Part shown: positions 12,163 to 25,400 of the stretch, in pieces
Layout of the letters: each line of letters begins with the position of its first letter
Position numbering within the stretch: the stretch's first letter is position 1
Source of the DNA: Liolophura sinensis
Taxonomy: Eukaryota > Mollusca > Polyplacophora > Chitonida > Chitonidae
DNA: 64,000 nt
NCBI RefSeq assembly: GCF_032854445.1
Contig: NC_088296.1
Span: 19,335,485-19,399,484 of the forward strand
Reading direction: 5' to 3'
The notes under the pieces: model-generated
The model's input: the letters and a program-made list of their open reading frames with translations, nothing else
Told to the model about the DNA's origin: nothing
Database searches by the model: none
Made by a program: the position numbers and the translations under genes

Positions 12163-12974
12163 TAAATATAGGCCTAATTTCCGAACTGACGGCTGGGGCC
12201 TTAGGCACACGTCTCAAGAAGAGAAATGAGAAGATTTTCTGTAACTTTTATCTGTTTAGGGTTTACCCTAAACTGCATATATTTTAGGAAAGAAAAACCA
12301 AGAGTTTTATGTATCTTTTAATTTACAGGCCAGATTTTGATATAAAAATCTGAATGCAGGCTTTCACCTAATTGGCCTGTGTTTTTTTGTGAAAAATGGT
12401 GTTGTAACCTTTACGTATATGCAATTATAATAATGAAACGGTTAACATGATATTATACAAAGACAATGATTGAAGAAAAAAACAAAACAAAAATAGCTTT
12501 GATACATGTGCATGCATAAATAATTAAAACAATTATTTTACAAATACATGTATATAAACCTAAAGTATATTCAGTTGTGAAGCCTTACAATGGGAACATT
12601 TAATAAAAAAAAAAGATGGTATAACAGAGGAACAGTATTCGCTATTTTCGCATTTACTGCATTATAGACTTTTTTCCGTTAACATTTTTGCTTTTCGTGT
12701 AATTGTTCTTTTTTTAATTGTTTTAATTTTTGTCTTGTCTTCTGTGCTTTTTATTCTTATGATTGGCAATCTAGTATATGCATACATGTATTAAAAACCA
12801 CTTAAAATAAAAAAGCACATAAAGTCTACTCTTTACAACTATTCAGCGGTGAATGACTTCTCAGAGTTTCATTCGCTAATTTTTGCGGGGAACATCTCGT
12901 ACATTTTTCACTAGTTCACTACTTTAACTTATAGTGCAGGAAATGTACGAACCTAAACAACGTTGATATCTGTG
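12163..12974. other. ACO1 upstream region
   Basis: This AT-rich 5' flank of ACO1 has no SINE. No TATA box or CpG-rich promoter is obvious, apart from the E-box next to the start. Confidence 0.4.
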
Positions 12975-12980
12975 CACGTG
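12975..12980 (+). promoter_or_regulatory. CACGTG E-box just upstream of the ACO1 start codon
   Basis: The palindrome CACGTG lies in GTGCACGTGACA, 18 nt before the ATG. bHLH factors of the USF/Myc/TFE class bind this word. It may be promoter or 5' UTR; no transcription start is visible. Confidence 0.3.
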
Positions 12981-12998
12981 ACATTTGGCGACTTCAGC

Positions 12999-13014
12999 AT
13001 GGCGGCTGGCGAAG
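12999..13014 (+). CDS. ACO1: ACO1 exon 1 (start codon, MAAGE)
   Basis: ATG in good context (CAGCATGG) starts a 16-nt coding piece ending at a GTTCGT donor in phase 1. It joins exon 2 to give [14 protein letters not shown], matching the human start MSNPFAHL. The exon is short and the donor is not ideal, so this is the least certain exon. Confidence 0.7.
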
Positions 13015-16000
13015 GTTCGTATTTAATTTCTTGGCATAAAGTCATGCTTGACAGTCTCCCCGAGGCATTTTATTACTGACCACATTTCGTGCAGTGCATA
13101 TTTTTATCGTACGTCATCGTAGCGGGCTTACCAGCTCCATATTTTGTGGAGAGTTTAAGTAACATCCTCTTGATGGTCCCGACTCTTGTCTTCCTCATTG
13201 AGAAATCCTAGCGTTTGTTTCGTAATCGATTTTTTGTTGGCTATCGCCTCTGATTGTAAGCGGATTTGTTTACGATGTTCATCCCAGGAGAATGGCTTTT
13301 TATTTTAAAATCATTACCAAGTCCACTCCTCCTGTATTTAGAATTACCTGTAATGCCGCTATGCCGTTCTTATGATCGGTGTTGTCAGGTACTTGCACAT
13401 GCAGAGCTACATGTTCATTCTACACAGTGGGGTGTAGCTGCGAACAGTGCACCGTTTCATTTTCAGTGTTCAGACATTTTTTACCTACCAAGCATACTCA
13501 ACCAAAACCATGTAAATATTTGTAGGGTATCATTCTCTATATAAAATACTAAGTGAACTCGTAGGTAGGCAGGCCTAAGTAAATAAATATTTTGATGTAC
13601 ATAAAGCATCAACCAAATGAAATGGGTTGATAAATAAATATTTAATGAAGCGTTGTAAACACTTATTCAACCAGCTCTAGTTTGAATTTTTGTGTTTGGT
13701 ACCGTGACGGGAAACCGATCTCAGATGATTGAAGCCTGTCAGCATGGTTAAGCGGCATCTTGATTATGATAATTCATGCAGCTGATCATGTCTGTACCTG
13801 TACAAATGATTGGAGTTAATTTGTACTTGGGTATCGAGGTGCGCAGCATCCCTGTAGCCAGATAGCAGTAGATACCTGTTTAATCATAGATTTAACCAGA
13901 GTTTGAAGTCATGAAATCTCATTTTCATTTTTCTCCCTTTTTCTGTATCTCTCCCATGTTAATTTTGTCAGAAGAGGGCGCCTCAAAGTTTGTGTTTGTA
14001 TTCTCAATGTTCTTAACATTTCTCCAATCTGGGCTATATTTTATGTTTAAATTACCCCTGCTGCTGTTAGGAAAGTGTTTAATGGAATTTATCAATTTAA
14101 CCCCAAAACATCTGACCAAGCTTGCTTACTAAATCTACTTTAAAGTATAGCTGATATATTTGAGTTTATTGGTAACCTAAATCGTCAACAAATTTGACCA
14201 TTCAATTATTAATTAAGGTGAAAATTGTGGGCATATTTGATAACATTTTGAACTTCAGAACCCATTGGTTAAGCAAGGGCACTTAATGTCTTCAAATAAA
14301 TCCTAATATGATGTAACAAAATAACAGAATAGATATCTAATGTTGGAGCGTATGTAATTTGTAGGTGATCGAATTTGTTGAGGATTTACGGTATATGAGA
14401 AGCCAAAATGACCCGGAAAAGTGGGGATTGGCTGAATCAGGGAATGGCTTTGTCATGTCAGCAAGAAAATACTACAAAAAAGGCCCAAATTGTATATATA
14501 TATTTATACTGAATATAAAACGATTTCCATGAAAAAAATTAAGTAATAATTGTTAATATTTGAATGAACCTGCGGATGGTTGTGGGCTTTCCCCTGGGCT
14601 CTGCCCAGTTTTCTCTAATCATAATGCTGGCTGCTGTCATATAAGTGAAATATTCTTGAGTACGGTGTAAAACATCAATCAGATAAATATTGGAATGAAT
14701 ACATTTCTACTCTAAAATCACTGCAATTCTCTGAAAGATATTAATTTGCACCTTTAAAAAGCTGCATGCCCAATCCTGTTTTAGATTTACAGGTGTCTGT
14801 TCAAGAATGATTTCTTTACATTTTGATTTCTTTTTATATTTGTGTTCTTTTTGTTAATCTAGGAAAAAATCCATTTTCTCACCTGTTGCAAAGCCTCAAA
14901 GTTGGCGATTCAGATTATCAGTATTATAATCTAGCAGGACTGGAAGATCCACGATATGGTGAGTATGACTCAGATAAAGGCTGTCAGTATTACAGTCTAT
15001 TAACACTAGTAGATCCATGATATCGTGAGTATGACTCAGATAAAGCTTGTCAGTATTACAGTCTGTTAATACTAGTAGATCCACGATATGTGAGTATGAC
15101 TCAGATAAAGCTTGTCAGTATTACAGTCTGTTAACACTAGTAGATCCACGATATGTGAGTATGACTCAGGTAAAGGTTGTCAGTATTACAGTCTGTTAAC
15201 ACTAGTAGATCCACGATATGTGAGTATGACTCAGATAAAGGTTGTCAGTATTACAGTCTGTTAACACTAGTAGATCCACGATATGGTGAGTATGACTCAG
15301 ATAAAGCTTGTCAGTATTACAGTCTGTTAACACTAGTAGATCCATGATATGGTGAGTATGACTCAGATAAAGGCTGTCAGTATTACAGTCTATTAACACT
15401 AGTAGATCCATGATATGGTGAGTATGACTCAGATAAAGCTTGTCAGTATTACAGTCTGTTAATACTAGTAGATCCACGATATGTGAGTATGACTCAGGTA
15501 AAGGTTGTCAGTATTACAGTCTGTTAACACTAGTAGATCCATGATATGGTGAATATGACTCAGGTAAAGGTTGTCCGTATTACAATCTGTCATGCACAAG
15601 AAAATCCATGAGATGATGAGTGTTACCCTGTAGCCCACTCAATTCACCTCAGCAATTGACAAAGCATGATAGCTTAGCTGAACATAAAAGTTGCCTTCAA
15701 CACTTGGAAACGTGCAACAGCAATTTGTTGAAAAATGTGACAAATACATCCCTTAGGTCGTAACTGTGCGATATTTAATGGCCTGTTGTAAAGATGCTGG
15801 TTTTAATGTGGAGGTGGTGGTGGCAAAGTTGTGGGGGGGGGGGGGGGGGGTACCCATGTGGCTAAGGGGGTTAGCATGCCAGAGCGACACAGTCACTCAG
15901 AAACCTCTCACCCATGCAGTCACTATGAGTTCAAGTCCAGCTAACCCTGGCTTCCTCTCCTGCTGTAAATTAGAAGGTTTGGTGAAATTCAAAGTGAAAT

Positions 16001-16369
16001 GTTCTTTATCTGAGCACACTTCTGAGTTCAGCATCAGTTTGCAGCACCACTCCTCATCTGTAGATACAATCCTATCACTTTGCACTTCATGTGTATGGCA
16101 TGTTTATGTTTTCAATTTCCAAAACGGCAAAGCGATAACTAAAACAGGACGTGGGTTCAGACAAACAAAGCACGTCATGAGAGCAGCACATGAGAGTCCG
16201 CTGTTTTTGGTTTTAGAACGTTTAGGCGGCAGTGTGATATACATATGTAGCCGGGCACTTGACTTTGTTTGGGTTAACGTCGTTTTTGATATGACAGTGT
16301 TATGACGCCATGGGGACTAACTTACATGTGTGTCTGTCTTTGTTCTAGGTGCGGTGTACTTTTTTTTAT

Positions 16370-16405
<36 letters not shown>

Positions 16406-19400
16406 CCATGCAGGAAAGTCATATCAATTTGGAACAGTTAAGACTGATGTTAGGGTCTTAAGGAAAATTGCGACTGGGATGGTCACCGTCATTTATCTTC
16501 ATTCCATGTGTAACACAGATAGGAAAACTCTCCAAGGCGTTCTCAGTAACAACAGGCATTTATTACACATTACAACATGGGAGTGACCAGACTCTGAGGT
16601 CCTTACAGGTCATCTCCCTGAACCACTACACCTGTGTGCACAGCTTGTCTGTAACCCGTTAACTTGTAGTGTACATGAATTACTGCGATGATCAGTATAT
16701 ACCTGGTCACACAGTACTGGTGTTTATCTTTCCTGATAAAGCTTTCACATATTTGACCATGCTTCTTGTACCTAAAGCGACTTGTGTAGATATACATAAG
16801 CAATGAAAACAAAATAGCACAGGTACACCATAGTGTTAGACAGTGCATGTGGTAAAAATTTTGTAGTTATGCAACTAATTTGACTGTAGATATATGTAAA
16901 TAAAAAACTGGTTTACTAAACCTTTCCATGGTTTCTGTTTCTTGTTAAACTATGATATTATACCAAGTAATTTTTACATTTATCATTTCCATTTTGCTTT
17001 TGTACAATCCACATCAGGCAAATTTACTTTGAAGACAGCAATGATAAATGTAAACACTTGTATCTAGAGGTACCCTGAATGTCCTAAAATTTTACCAACA
17101 AAAATCCATTTTTAGAGGCAAATAAATGTCACAAAATATTATTTTTGATGCTGAAGCTTATAATTTCCCAGTAGAAGATTATCCCATGTTTTATTTAGCA
17201 AACCTCGAAACTGCTTTTTATAAGCAATACTGTAGCGGTTCCACTGAGACTATCTGCTGTAGAATGAACAAGAGTAATTAACCCCTGTGAGAGCCTCATT
17301 TAATAGAGCGTTTTTGTCATTATGACGTTTATTTCGGTATGACTGTTCTTACAATCGCATGTTGATTTAAGTATGACATTGAACTGTGAAAAGTTTTATG
17401 AGATAATGGGTCTTTACACCACTGAAAAACCAGTACTTGCATATGCAGGGATGTGACATCAGTGTGCATGTCGGGTACACTGTTTTTCTAAAGTTATATT
17501 CATTTGAACCGGCCGTAAGTGGGAAGGTCTGTCAGCAACCTGTGGATGGTCGTGGGTTTCCCCCGGGCTCTGCTCGGTTTCCTCCCACCATAATGCTGGC
17601 TGCCGTCATATAAGTGAAATATAAAACACCAATCAAATAAAATAAATATTCATTTGAATCTGTCTTTGGCAAGTTTTGCCAAGTATTTCAAGGTCGAAAA
17701 TGCTAGATTTACATCTAGCGCAGACTGAGAGTTAAAGCGTTTTTGACCTCCTTGTCGCGCTAGCCTAGTTAAAAACAGGCTTCAAGTACATTTGACAATG
17801 TGCTTTTTTATTTCAAGTTTTTAGAGCATTTTGTGGAGAACAGCAGAGCCCAATTGTTTGAAAGTGTGTTAACTAATATAAATTAAGTCGTATTTTGTAT
17901 TTAAATTTTTAGTCAAACTTGACAGCCAATGCAGTTTTCCAAATTCAAAGTATAAAAGCAACAGTTTTAGTTCATACTCAGTGTAACGTTACACCTTTTT
18001 TTTTAGGCTAAGTACAAAATTGAAAACTTAGCTTAAACATATATCTGGTATTAAGTCTTAAACCAGTTTTTGAACAACCCAGCCCAGTGAAGTGAAACAT
18101 TGAGAACTGATCTAGTTGCACATTTTAGTCCATGGCTCACAATTAACACTGGTTTGAAGCCGGTGGAGTTTTGGTCAGGCCTAGTCAACCATGCATTTGT
18201 CCAATTTGCCTGTAGTTTATCAACATTTCATTTGAAAGTTGACCATACCTACATTAAGAAACAAACAACCATCTGAAAATATGGCTTCTGCTAGATGCTG
18301 GATGATGAAAATAAATCTGAGAACAAATTTGAGAACAAAATCATCATATTATATTCTGTTTAATCACAGAACTGACTACAGTACTAGCAGAAGGACTACA
18401 GTTGACCTCGTACTGAGACACTGTAGTTATCAGATGGTTCCAGTTTCAGAACCGAAAGAATCCAAAAATAAGCCATTGAAACAAAATTTAAAAACTCAAC
18501 TCTAAAAGTCAGAACTGGTTTTGACATTTGTTGCATCCACCTAGATGTTCCTGATGACACAAATAATGAAAGCGTTGGCAAGAGTCATTTAATATTCAGG
18601 AATTTACACACATCATGGACTGTATTTGATTGCCTTTTTTTTTTAATATTTGCACTTCCTTGTGCACTTGCATCTGCTCAATCTGGTCAACAGGCCTTGT
18701 TTTTGTGATTTTTTTATTTCTTGGATCTACTGTAATTCTTGAAGCTTATCTCATGTTTGCAAAGTGTTTATTCAGAGCGTTGTTCCATGTAGACTGATAA
18801 AATTGTACTTTTTGTGAAGCCCTGAAATTGGCTTAAATCCAACCCATGTACTTTTTTTAAAAGCGTACATAAAATAAATTTATGTTGATTTTCTTTGCAG
18901 GAGTAGACCAGAATCTAGTGGAGAGTTTAATGTATATAGAAGTAAACAGATTTTTGGGATTTCACATTAACTTAATAACTTCATAAAGGATGCAATTAAC
19001 TCTTATTTCTGAAATTTAAAAATGAGATGTAGTTGTAAAGAATTGGAAATGTGAGAACATGTTGAACATTGTTTTTGTGACTCCCTAGTTCTGGTTTTAA
19101 CTACAGAGCCCTGACATCAGAATTGGATTCCCTTTGACCGTCATGAGATGCCATGTTTTTTTGCACTCAATGTATATCAAACTCCTTAACTTCCACAGTG
19201 TGCCCGAAATCTTTAACTTTTTTTAACCGCCTGTGTATAAACCGATATTTTGAAACATTCTGATTGAACTATGGGGTGTAGAGAAATAATTTGCACAGTT
19301 TTCTAAAGTTTGCATCTTTACCATCATTCCCATAATCATTGCATGCATAAATGCCACTGAGAAAAGTGCTTTAAATTGTTGAAAAGGCTGAAAATTGATG

Positions 19401-22400
19401 TGATTGTACATACAGTACATGTAGGCCTATGCATTACAGTAGCTACATGTGAGCAGGATTAACCTCCCGGCCAGCCATGATAACAGGACAGAGTTTGTAG
19501 TACATGGAGTGAGCGCTTGGGGTTTAACGTCCTACTTAACAATTTTCCAGCCATATGATGACGAGTAGTACATGGATTTTGAGATATATATATATATATA
19601 TATATGTACATACACATACATGACATAGTGAACACCTATACACCTGTATCTTCGGGGCCACACTACATGTGCCTTAAGCTCTCGTGTCGCACTTATCTAA
19701 AAGTGGGGCCAGTTTTTAGACCTTGTAATCTAGATTCGTAGATTAGATGCGTGTGTCCCTGTGACAACCTGTATATACTGTATTTTACCCATAAGTTCAG
19801 CTTTTTTTTCAAGTGGCAGGTGTTTGTGCTTGTTTCTGATTGGTTCATTGATGCATTTTATGTGAAGTTTGATTGATTTTGTACCAGACAAATGTAATTG
19901 TTTGCATCAGAAGTGTGTTGTTTTCAGGCCTTTATGTGCTTCTAAAAGGGAATTTTTACAAAGCAAACTTTTTAGTGAAATACTGTACTTATATGTGTTA
20001 TTTGACTGTATAGGGAACGTGCCCACACCAGATTTAACTCTTGTTTTACATGTTCACAAATTTTTACACAAATCGTCTCTTTCAAATCAGAGAGTAGAGT
20101 GTACTATCCTGGAAGTTGTCTTGCACCTGAAAGAAAAAATATAATAGGTGTCACCTTATGCAGCTGTTACATATGATAAACATCGTGGTTTAATTGGTCT
20201 GGTACATGTGCTACTAAATTGAAAAATACAGTAATTTGGGTAATACAGTAATCTGCCAAAATGCAGTAATCTGCAAGGATTGATACCTACCGTAATTTTT
20301 GAAGCTTTTCACGTGCTATCAAAGTGTTTATTCAGGCATATTCTCAGGGGATTATTCTGTGTAGACTGATAAAACTATACTTTGTGTGAAGCCCTGAAAT
20401 TTGCCCAACATCTTTATATTGAGCATGTGGACATTTTTTTGAGCTGAAGTGGTAAACACATGAACATGTAAATGTGGTTTACCTCGGGTTACACATTTTA
20501 ATACATCTTTATATTGAGCATGTGGATGTTTTTTTTGAGCTGAAGTGGTAAACACATGAACATGTAAATGTGGTTTACCTCGGGTTACACATTTTAATAC
20601 ATCTTTATATTGAGCATGTGGACTTTTTTTTGAGCTGAAGTGGTAAACACATGAACATGTAAATGTGGTATACCTCAGGTCACACATTTTAATACATCTT
20701 TATATTGAGCATGTGGACATTTTTTTGAGCTGAACTGGTAAACACATGAACATGTAAGTGTGGTTTACCTCAGGTTACACATTTTAATACATCTTTATAT
20801 TGATCATGTGGACATTTTTTTGAGCTGAAGTGGTAAACACATGAACATGTAAATGTGGTATGCCTCAGGTCACACATTTTAATACATCTTTATATTGATC
20901 ATGTGGACCTTTTTTTGACCTGAAGTGGTAAACACATGAATATGTAAATGTGGTTTACCTCAGGTTACACATTTTAATACATCTTTATATTGAGCATGTG
21001 GACCTTTTTTTGACCTGAAGTGGTAAACACATGAACATGTAAATGTGGTTTACCTCAGGTTACACATTTTAATACATCTTTATATTGAGCATGTGGATTT
21101 TTTTTTGACCTGAAGTGGTAAACACATGAACATGTAAATGTGGTTTACCTCAGGTTACACATTTTAATACATCTTTATATTGAGCATGTGGCCTTTTTTT
21201 TGAGCTGAAGTGGTAAACACATGAACATGTAAATGTGGTTTACCTCAGGTTACACATTATACACCTGGATAGGAGAAATTATGCTTATTTATTGATTTAA
21301 TTTGATTGTTATTTTTGGCCATACCCGCACTCAAGAATATTTCACTTTAATATACAACAGTGACCTGCATTATGGTGAGATTAAAACAGACCGACCCCGG
21401 GCAAAACAAACATTTTACCTTTAAAAGCATGTACATGTACTTAGAGCTATCAAAGTGTATTCATTAATATTGATAGGAATATGGAAAATGTTGTGGTTTA
21501 CCTTAGGCTAAAAACAACCAGGTTAGTGGAGACCCTGTTCCCATGTTTCCCACCACCGTAAGGCGTGAATATTTAACCACATGTGCAGGCATACATGTAG
21601 GACAGCTGTGTTGTTCTTTGATCATCAGAGGGTACAGCATGGTCTCTGTAAAGTTCAGTCAACGTCAACCATACTCTTTCCAAGTCAGACCATTTACATG
21701 TAAACCTATTGCTTTCTAAGCTCTGTCAAAGGACACTTGCTTTTTTGATAATAGAAAAAGGTTATGTTAGCCAGTGGGCACTAGCTGGGCACAAGAAAAA
21801 AAAAAAAAGACAAGTACAAATTTCCGTAGGTTGAATGGGAGGTGTCTTCTTGTTCATGCATATGCATAGAAAAGTAGATTTAAAATCGAAACACGTATTG
21901 ACCCAGGAGCCTCTCACCAATGCGGTGGCTGTGAGTTCAAGTCTAGCTCATGTTGGCTTCCTCTCCGGCCGTAAGTGAAAAGATCTGTCACAAACCTGCA
22001 GATGGTTGTGGGTTTCCCCCGGGCTCTGCCCAGTTTCCACTCGCCATAATGCTGGCCGCCGTCGTATAAGTGAAATATTCTTGAGTAAGGCGTAAAACAC
22101 CAATCAAATAAATAAATAAATCAGTTAAAATAGATCAATGAATTCAGAAAATAACCACACAGTCATCCGACAGACAGCGTTGCTATAGGGAAATTAAGGA
22201 TCAGAACTTACATAACTTACACACGAAGAAGAAAGAACACTAAAACTCCGGACTTAAATCCATGCACCTGTCTCATGAAAAAATGAAAACACTTTGTTGC
22301 TTTTTTTTACAGAAAAACTACCGTTTGCAATCCGTGTCTTGCTGGAGTCAGCGGTGAGGAACTGTGACAATTTCCAGGTGCTGCCCAAAGACATAGAGAA

Positions 22401-25400
22401 TATCCTCAACTGGGAAGCGAATCAGACCAAAAATGTGGAGATCCCGTTCAAACCTTCGCGGGTCATTCTGCAGGACTTCACGTGAGTGGATTTCTCTATC
22501 TACCACAAAATGTGCATTTATTAGGGTTTTTTTTTTTTCCTGTACTCTGAAATACTTCATTTGTCAGCTGTGTTGATAAGCTTCGTTTATGGTTATTTGA
22601 GAGACAATTTCGGTTGAAACATAATTTATTTTGGGACCTTGAAACTGCTTGAATTTTCACTGTTATTGCTGAATTTGAATGTCAATTTGTTAATGACGTC
22701 TATAATAGTAGGAGAGAACTAGGTCCAGGTGGACAGATGCAATAGAAAATCGGTGCCACATGCACAAATATTTCAAGGCTAACCTTTTCAGCACGTCCAA
22801 ATGTGGTGGGGATAGAAAAGCATTACGTAGATTTATGCATGGACATTGTGCTCAGAAAATAAAATGGGAAAAGGCATGATTCCACACCCTGCTTTTGTCA
22901 TTATTTCTGCTGGTTGTCAAAGTGGTAATCGCTGTGCAGTCCACCTTAGCCATTGTACGCTGCAGCTGTTACGCTTTTCGGAAGTGCTCCTTACATGTAT
23001 GTAATATTTTACCCAAATGATGACTCTTGAAAAAAAAAAAAAATAAGGATACTGATTTGTAATTTTTTTTTCCTTTTTGTGTATGAATGTATGCATTATG
23101 TATATGCAGATGTGCGTAATATTTTGCCTACATGTTTCAGCGGGGTTCCTGCCGTCGTTGACTTTGCCGCCATGCGGGATGCCGTCAAATCTCTGGGGGG
23201 TGATCCGGAGAAGATCAATCCTAAATGCCCAGCGGATCTTGTGATAGATCATTCAGTACAGGTGGATGTCGCCAGAAGGTGGGTGTGATCGAGGCCTTAG
23301 TTTCAGAACTGTTACCTTTAAAAAGGGTTTAATGATGGGGATGGACATGAACGTAATGGCATGAAGTGGCTAACTCATTCAAACTCGTTCTCATCTGCAT
23401 AAAGACTGCCCATAGCTATGAACTCATTTTTTTTTTCTTCTTTTATTACATCACAATTGTCGGTGTATGCGTGCTCATGAAACATATATGAAGTACATAC
23501 GCACTGCAACGTTACAGAAGAAAATGATGCGTTCTACAGTCGTTTGGAACTTCTGAGCCTCCATACGTTCCGGAGTCATGAGCAATATGCGTGATGTATA
23601 TGTCATGACTTTGCCGGTCTTGGTGGATTGGAGGCTCTAATACAAATCTAATTAAAATTTTGTGTGGCTTCCATATTTGACTTTTTGAGGAGTCCTCCGC
23701 TATACCCAATAAAGTATTTACGTTATATGTGGTAAAGCTCTTGTTAAGCAATGGTACCTCCTCTGTTCCACCATATTTGTAAACATTCCGTCTAGCTTCC
23801 CTGGTTTCTGGAGTACAGTACCTTTTTGTTGTTATGGAGTTGGTTGCCTTTTCCCTGGGAGACAAAACAGAGACACTGTCTTTTAAGATACATATTCTGT
23901 ATATGAGTAGGTGAGTTTTATCTCTTTGAGCTATAATGGCTTAAAAATAAAAAGGGTCCATTTGAATTGTAAGAAATGTGAGGGATTGATGTTTCATTAC
24001 ATTTACAAAAACGTGGATGTTTGAAAAAAAAAATTATTTGGAGTTGACAAATGATGGAGAAAATTGAGAAGCTGAACGTTTGTGAACTTTGAGAAGTTTC
24101 TCAAGCCTGTTGCACCTGTGGAATATGATGAGACAGGTGATTGATAGATTAATGTCAACAACAGTTGCCTCCCATGTCTGATAGGTCACATGATACAGTA
24201 AGGGCTATTTTTACCTTAACTGGCCAAAGAGTTTACACTCAAAAGTTTTCTGTTGTTCCACCTATTATCCCCGTAACCATGGTAATCACCTTCCCCCAAA
24301 TATTAACAGCCCAGTTGTCCTACCATTTGACCTCTTCTGCAAATAATACTATATTAAATAAAATTTTCAGAGGAACATTTTGTAATACGGCGATTCTCTT
24401 GTGTGTGTTTTTTTTCTTTTATTTTGTAAAACTCTTCTTGAGAACCATTAACATGAATAAAGTATGATAAACTGAGGGTTCCCGGTTACATTTACATGCA
24501 GACTTGGGTGATATCATCACCTTATCTGTTGTATCAGAAACTCAACCTTCCAGCCATAAAGCTGATTTGCAGACATACCCTAGTTCCTCAACCTTTTCGC
24601 ATATGAAAGAACAACATTCATTGCAGTTTAGTGAGCAAGTGAGTGCTTGGGGTTTAACGTCGTGCTCAACGATTTTTCAGTCGTATGACGACGACAAGAC
24701 AATTTATGCCCCGTTTTTAAGTTTAGTTTGGAGACAAAACGACAATTTGCCACTTTTATTGCTTCACAAAAAGTATCATATTATCATGGTTATCAGTGTA
24801 CATAAAATAATGTGTACAGAATATGCTTCAATAAACACCTTGCGCACATGCAAAATGCATGAAGAATCACAGTAATTACAGTGTAGCAAAAGAATATCAG
24901 TGTAATGCAACAGTATTATCAACATTGTGCTATTTTTTTTCTTTTTTATACGTATTTGTCAGAAAATAGAGCTCATCTTTGTACACGTACAAAGGTTAAT
25001 TATGGCCTGTGACTAGCTTCCGGGGAAATCTGTAACTTCCTTTACATGTCGAACTGCTTTGTCGTAAACACGAGTCAATACTACACATGATACACGTAAT
25101 CAAACCGTATGAAAACTACATATATCAAGTAATTTAATCACAAAGATGATGGTTTAGCAATAAAGAGTTTGGTTTCAATATATCTTCTGTTCATAGACTT
25201 GAAAGATCTGCAAGAGTATCGTTTCAGTTTGGCTCCATGTTATTTTTTTTGGAAGTTTTGGAATGAGAACCTTCAGTTTTTCTTTTCTAAAGGAGGCGCT
25301 GGCCATTCTGAACAAAAAAACTGTGATTTTCGTACCCATATTGTAATGTTTGCACAGTTGTTCTAGCCTCATTTTGTAAGATTATTAGACAGTGGCTAAT

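Noticed and set aside
15766-16305. 179-codon plus-strand open frame in ACO1 intron 2
   Set aside because: It runs through a poly-G tract and a SINE head and has no recognised product.
23512-23865. 117-codon minus-strand open frame in ACO1 intron 4
   Set aside because: No recognised domain, no splice or promoter signal, and the composition is like the surrounding intron. A protein search could reopen it.
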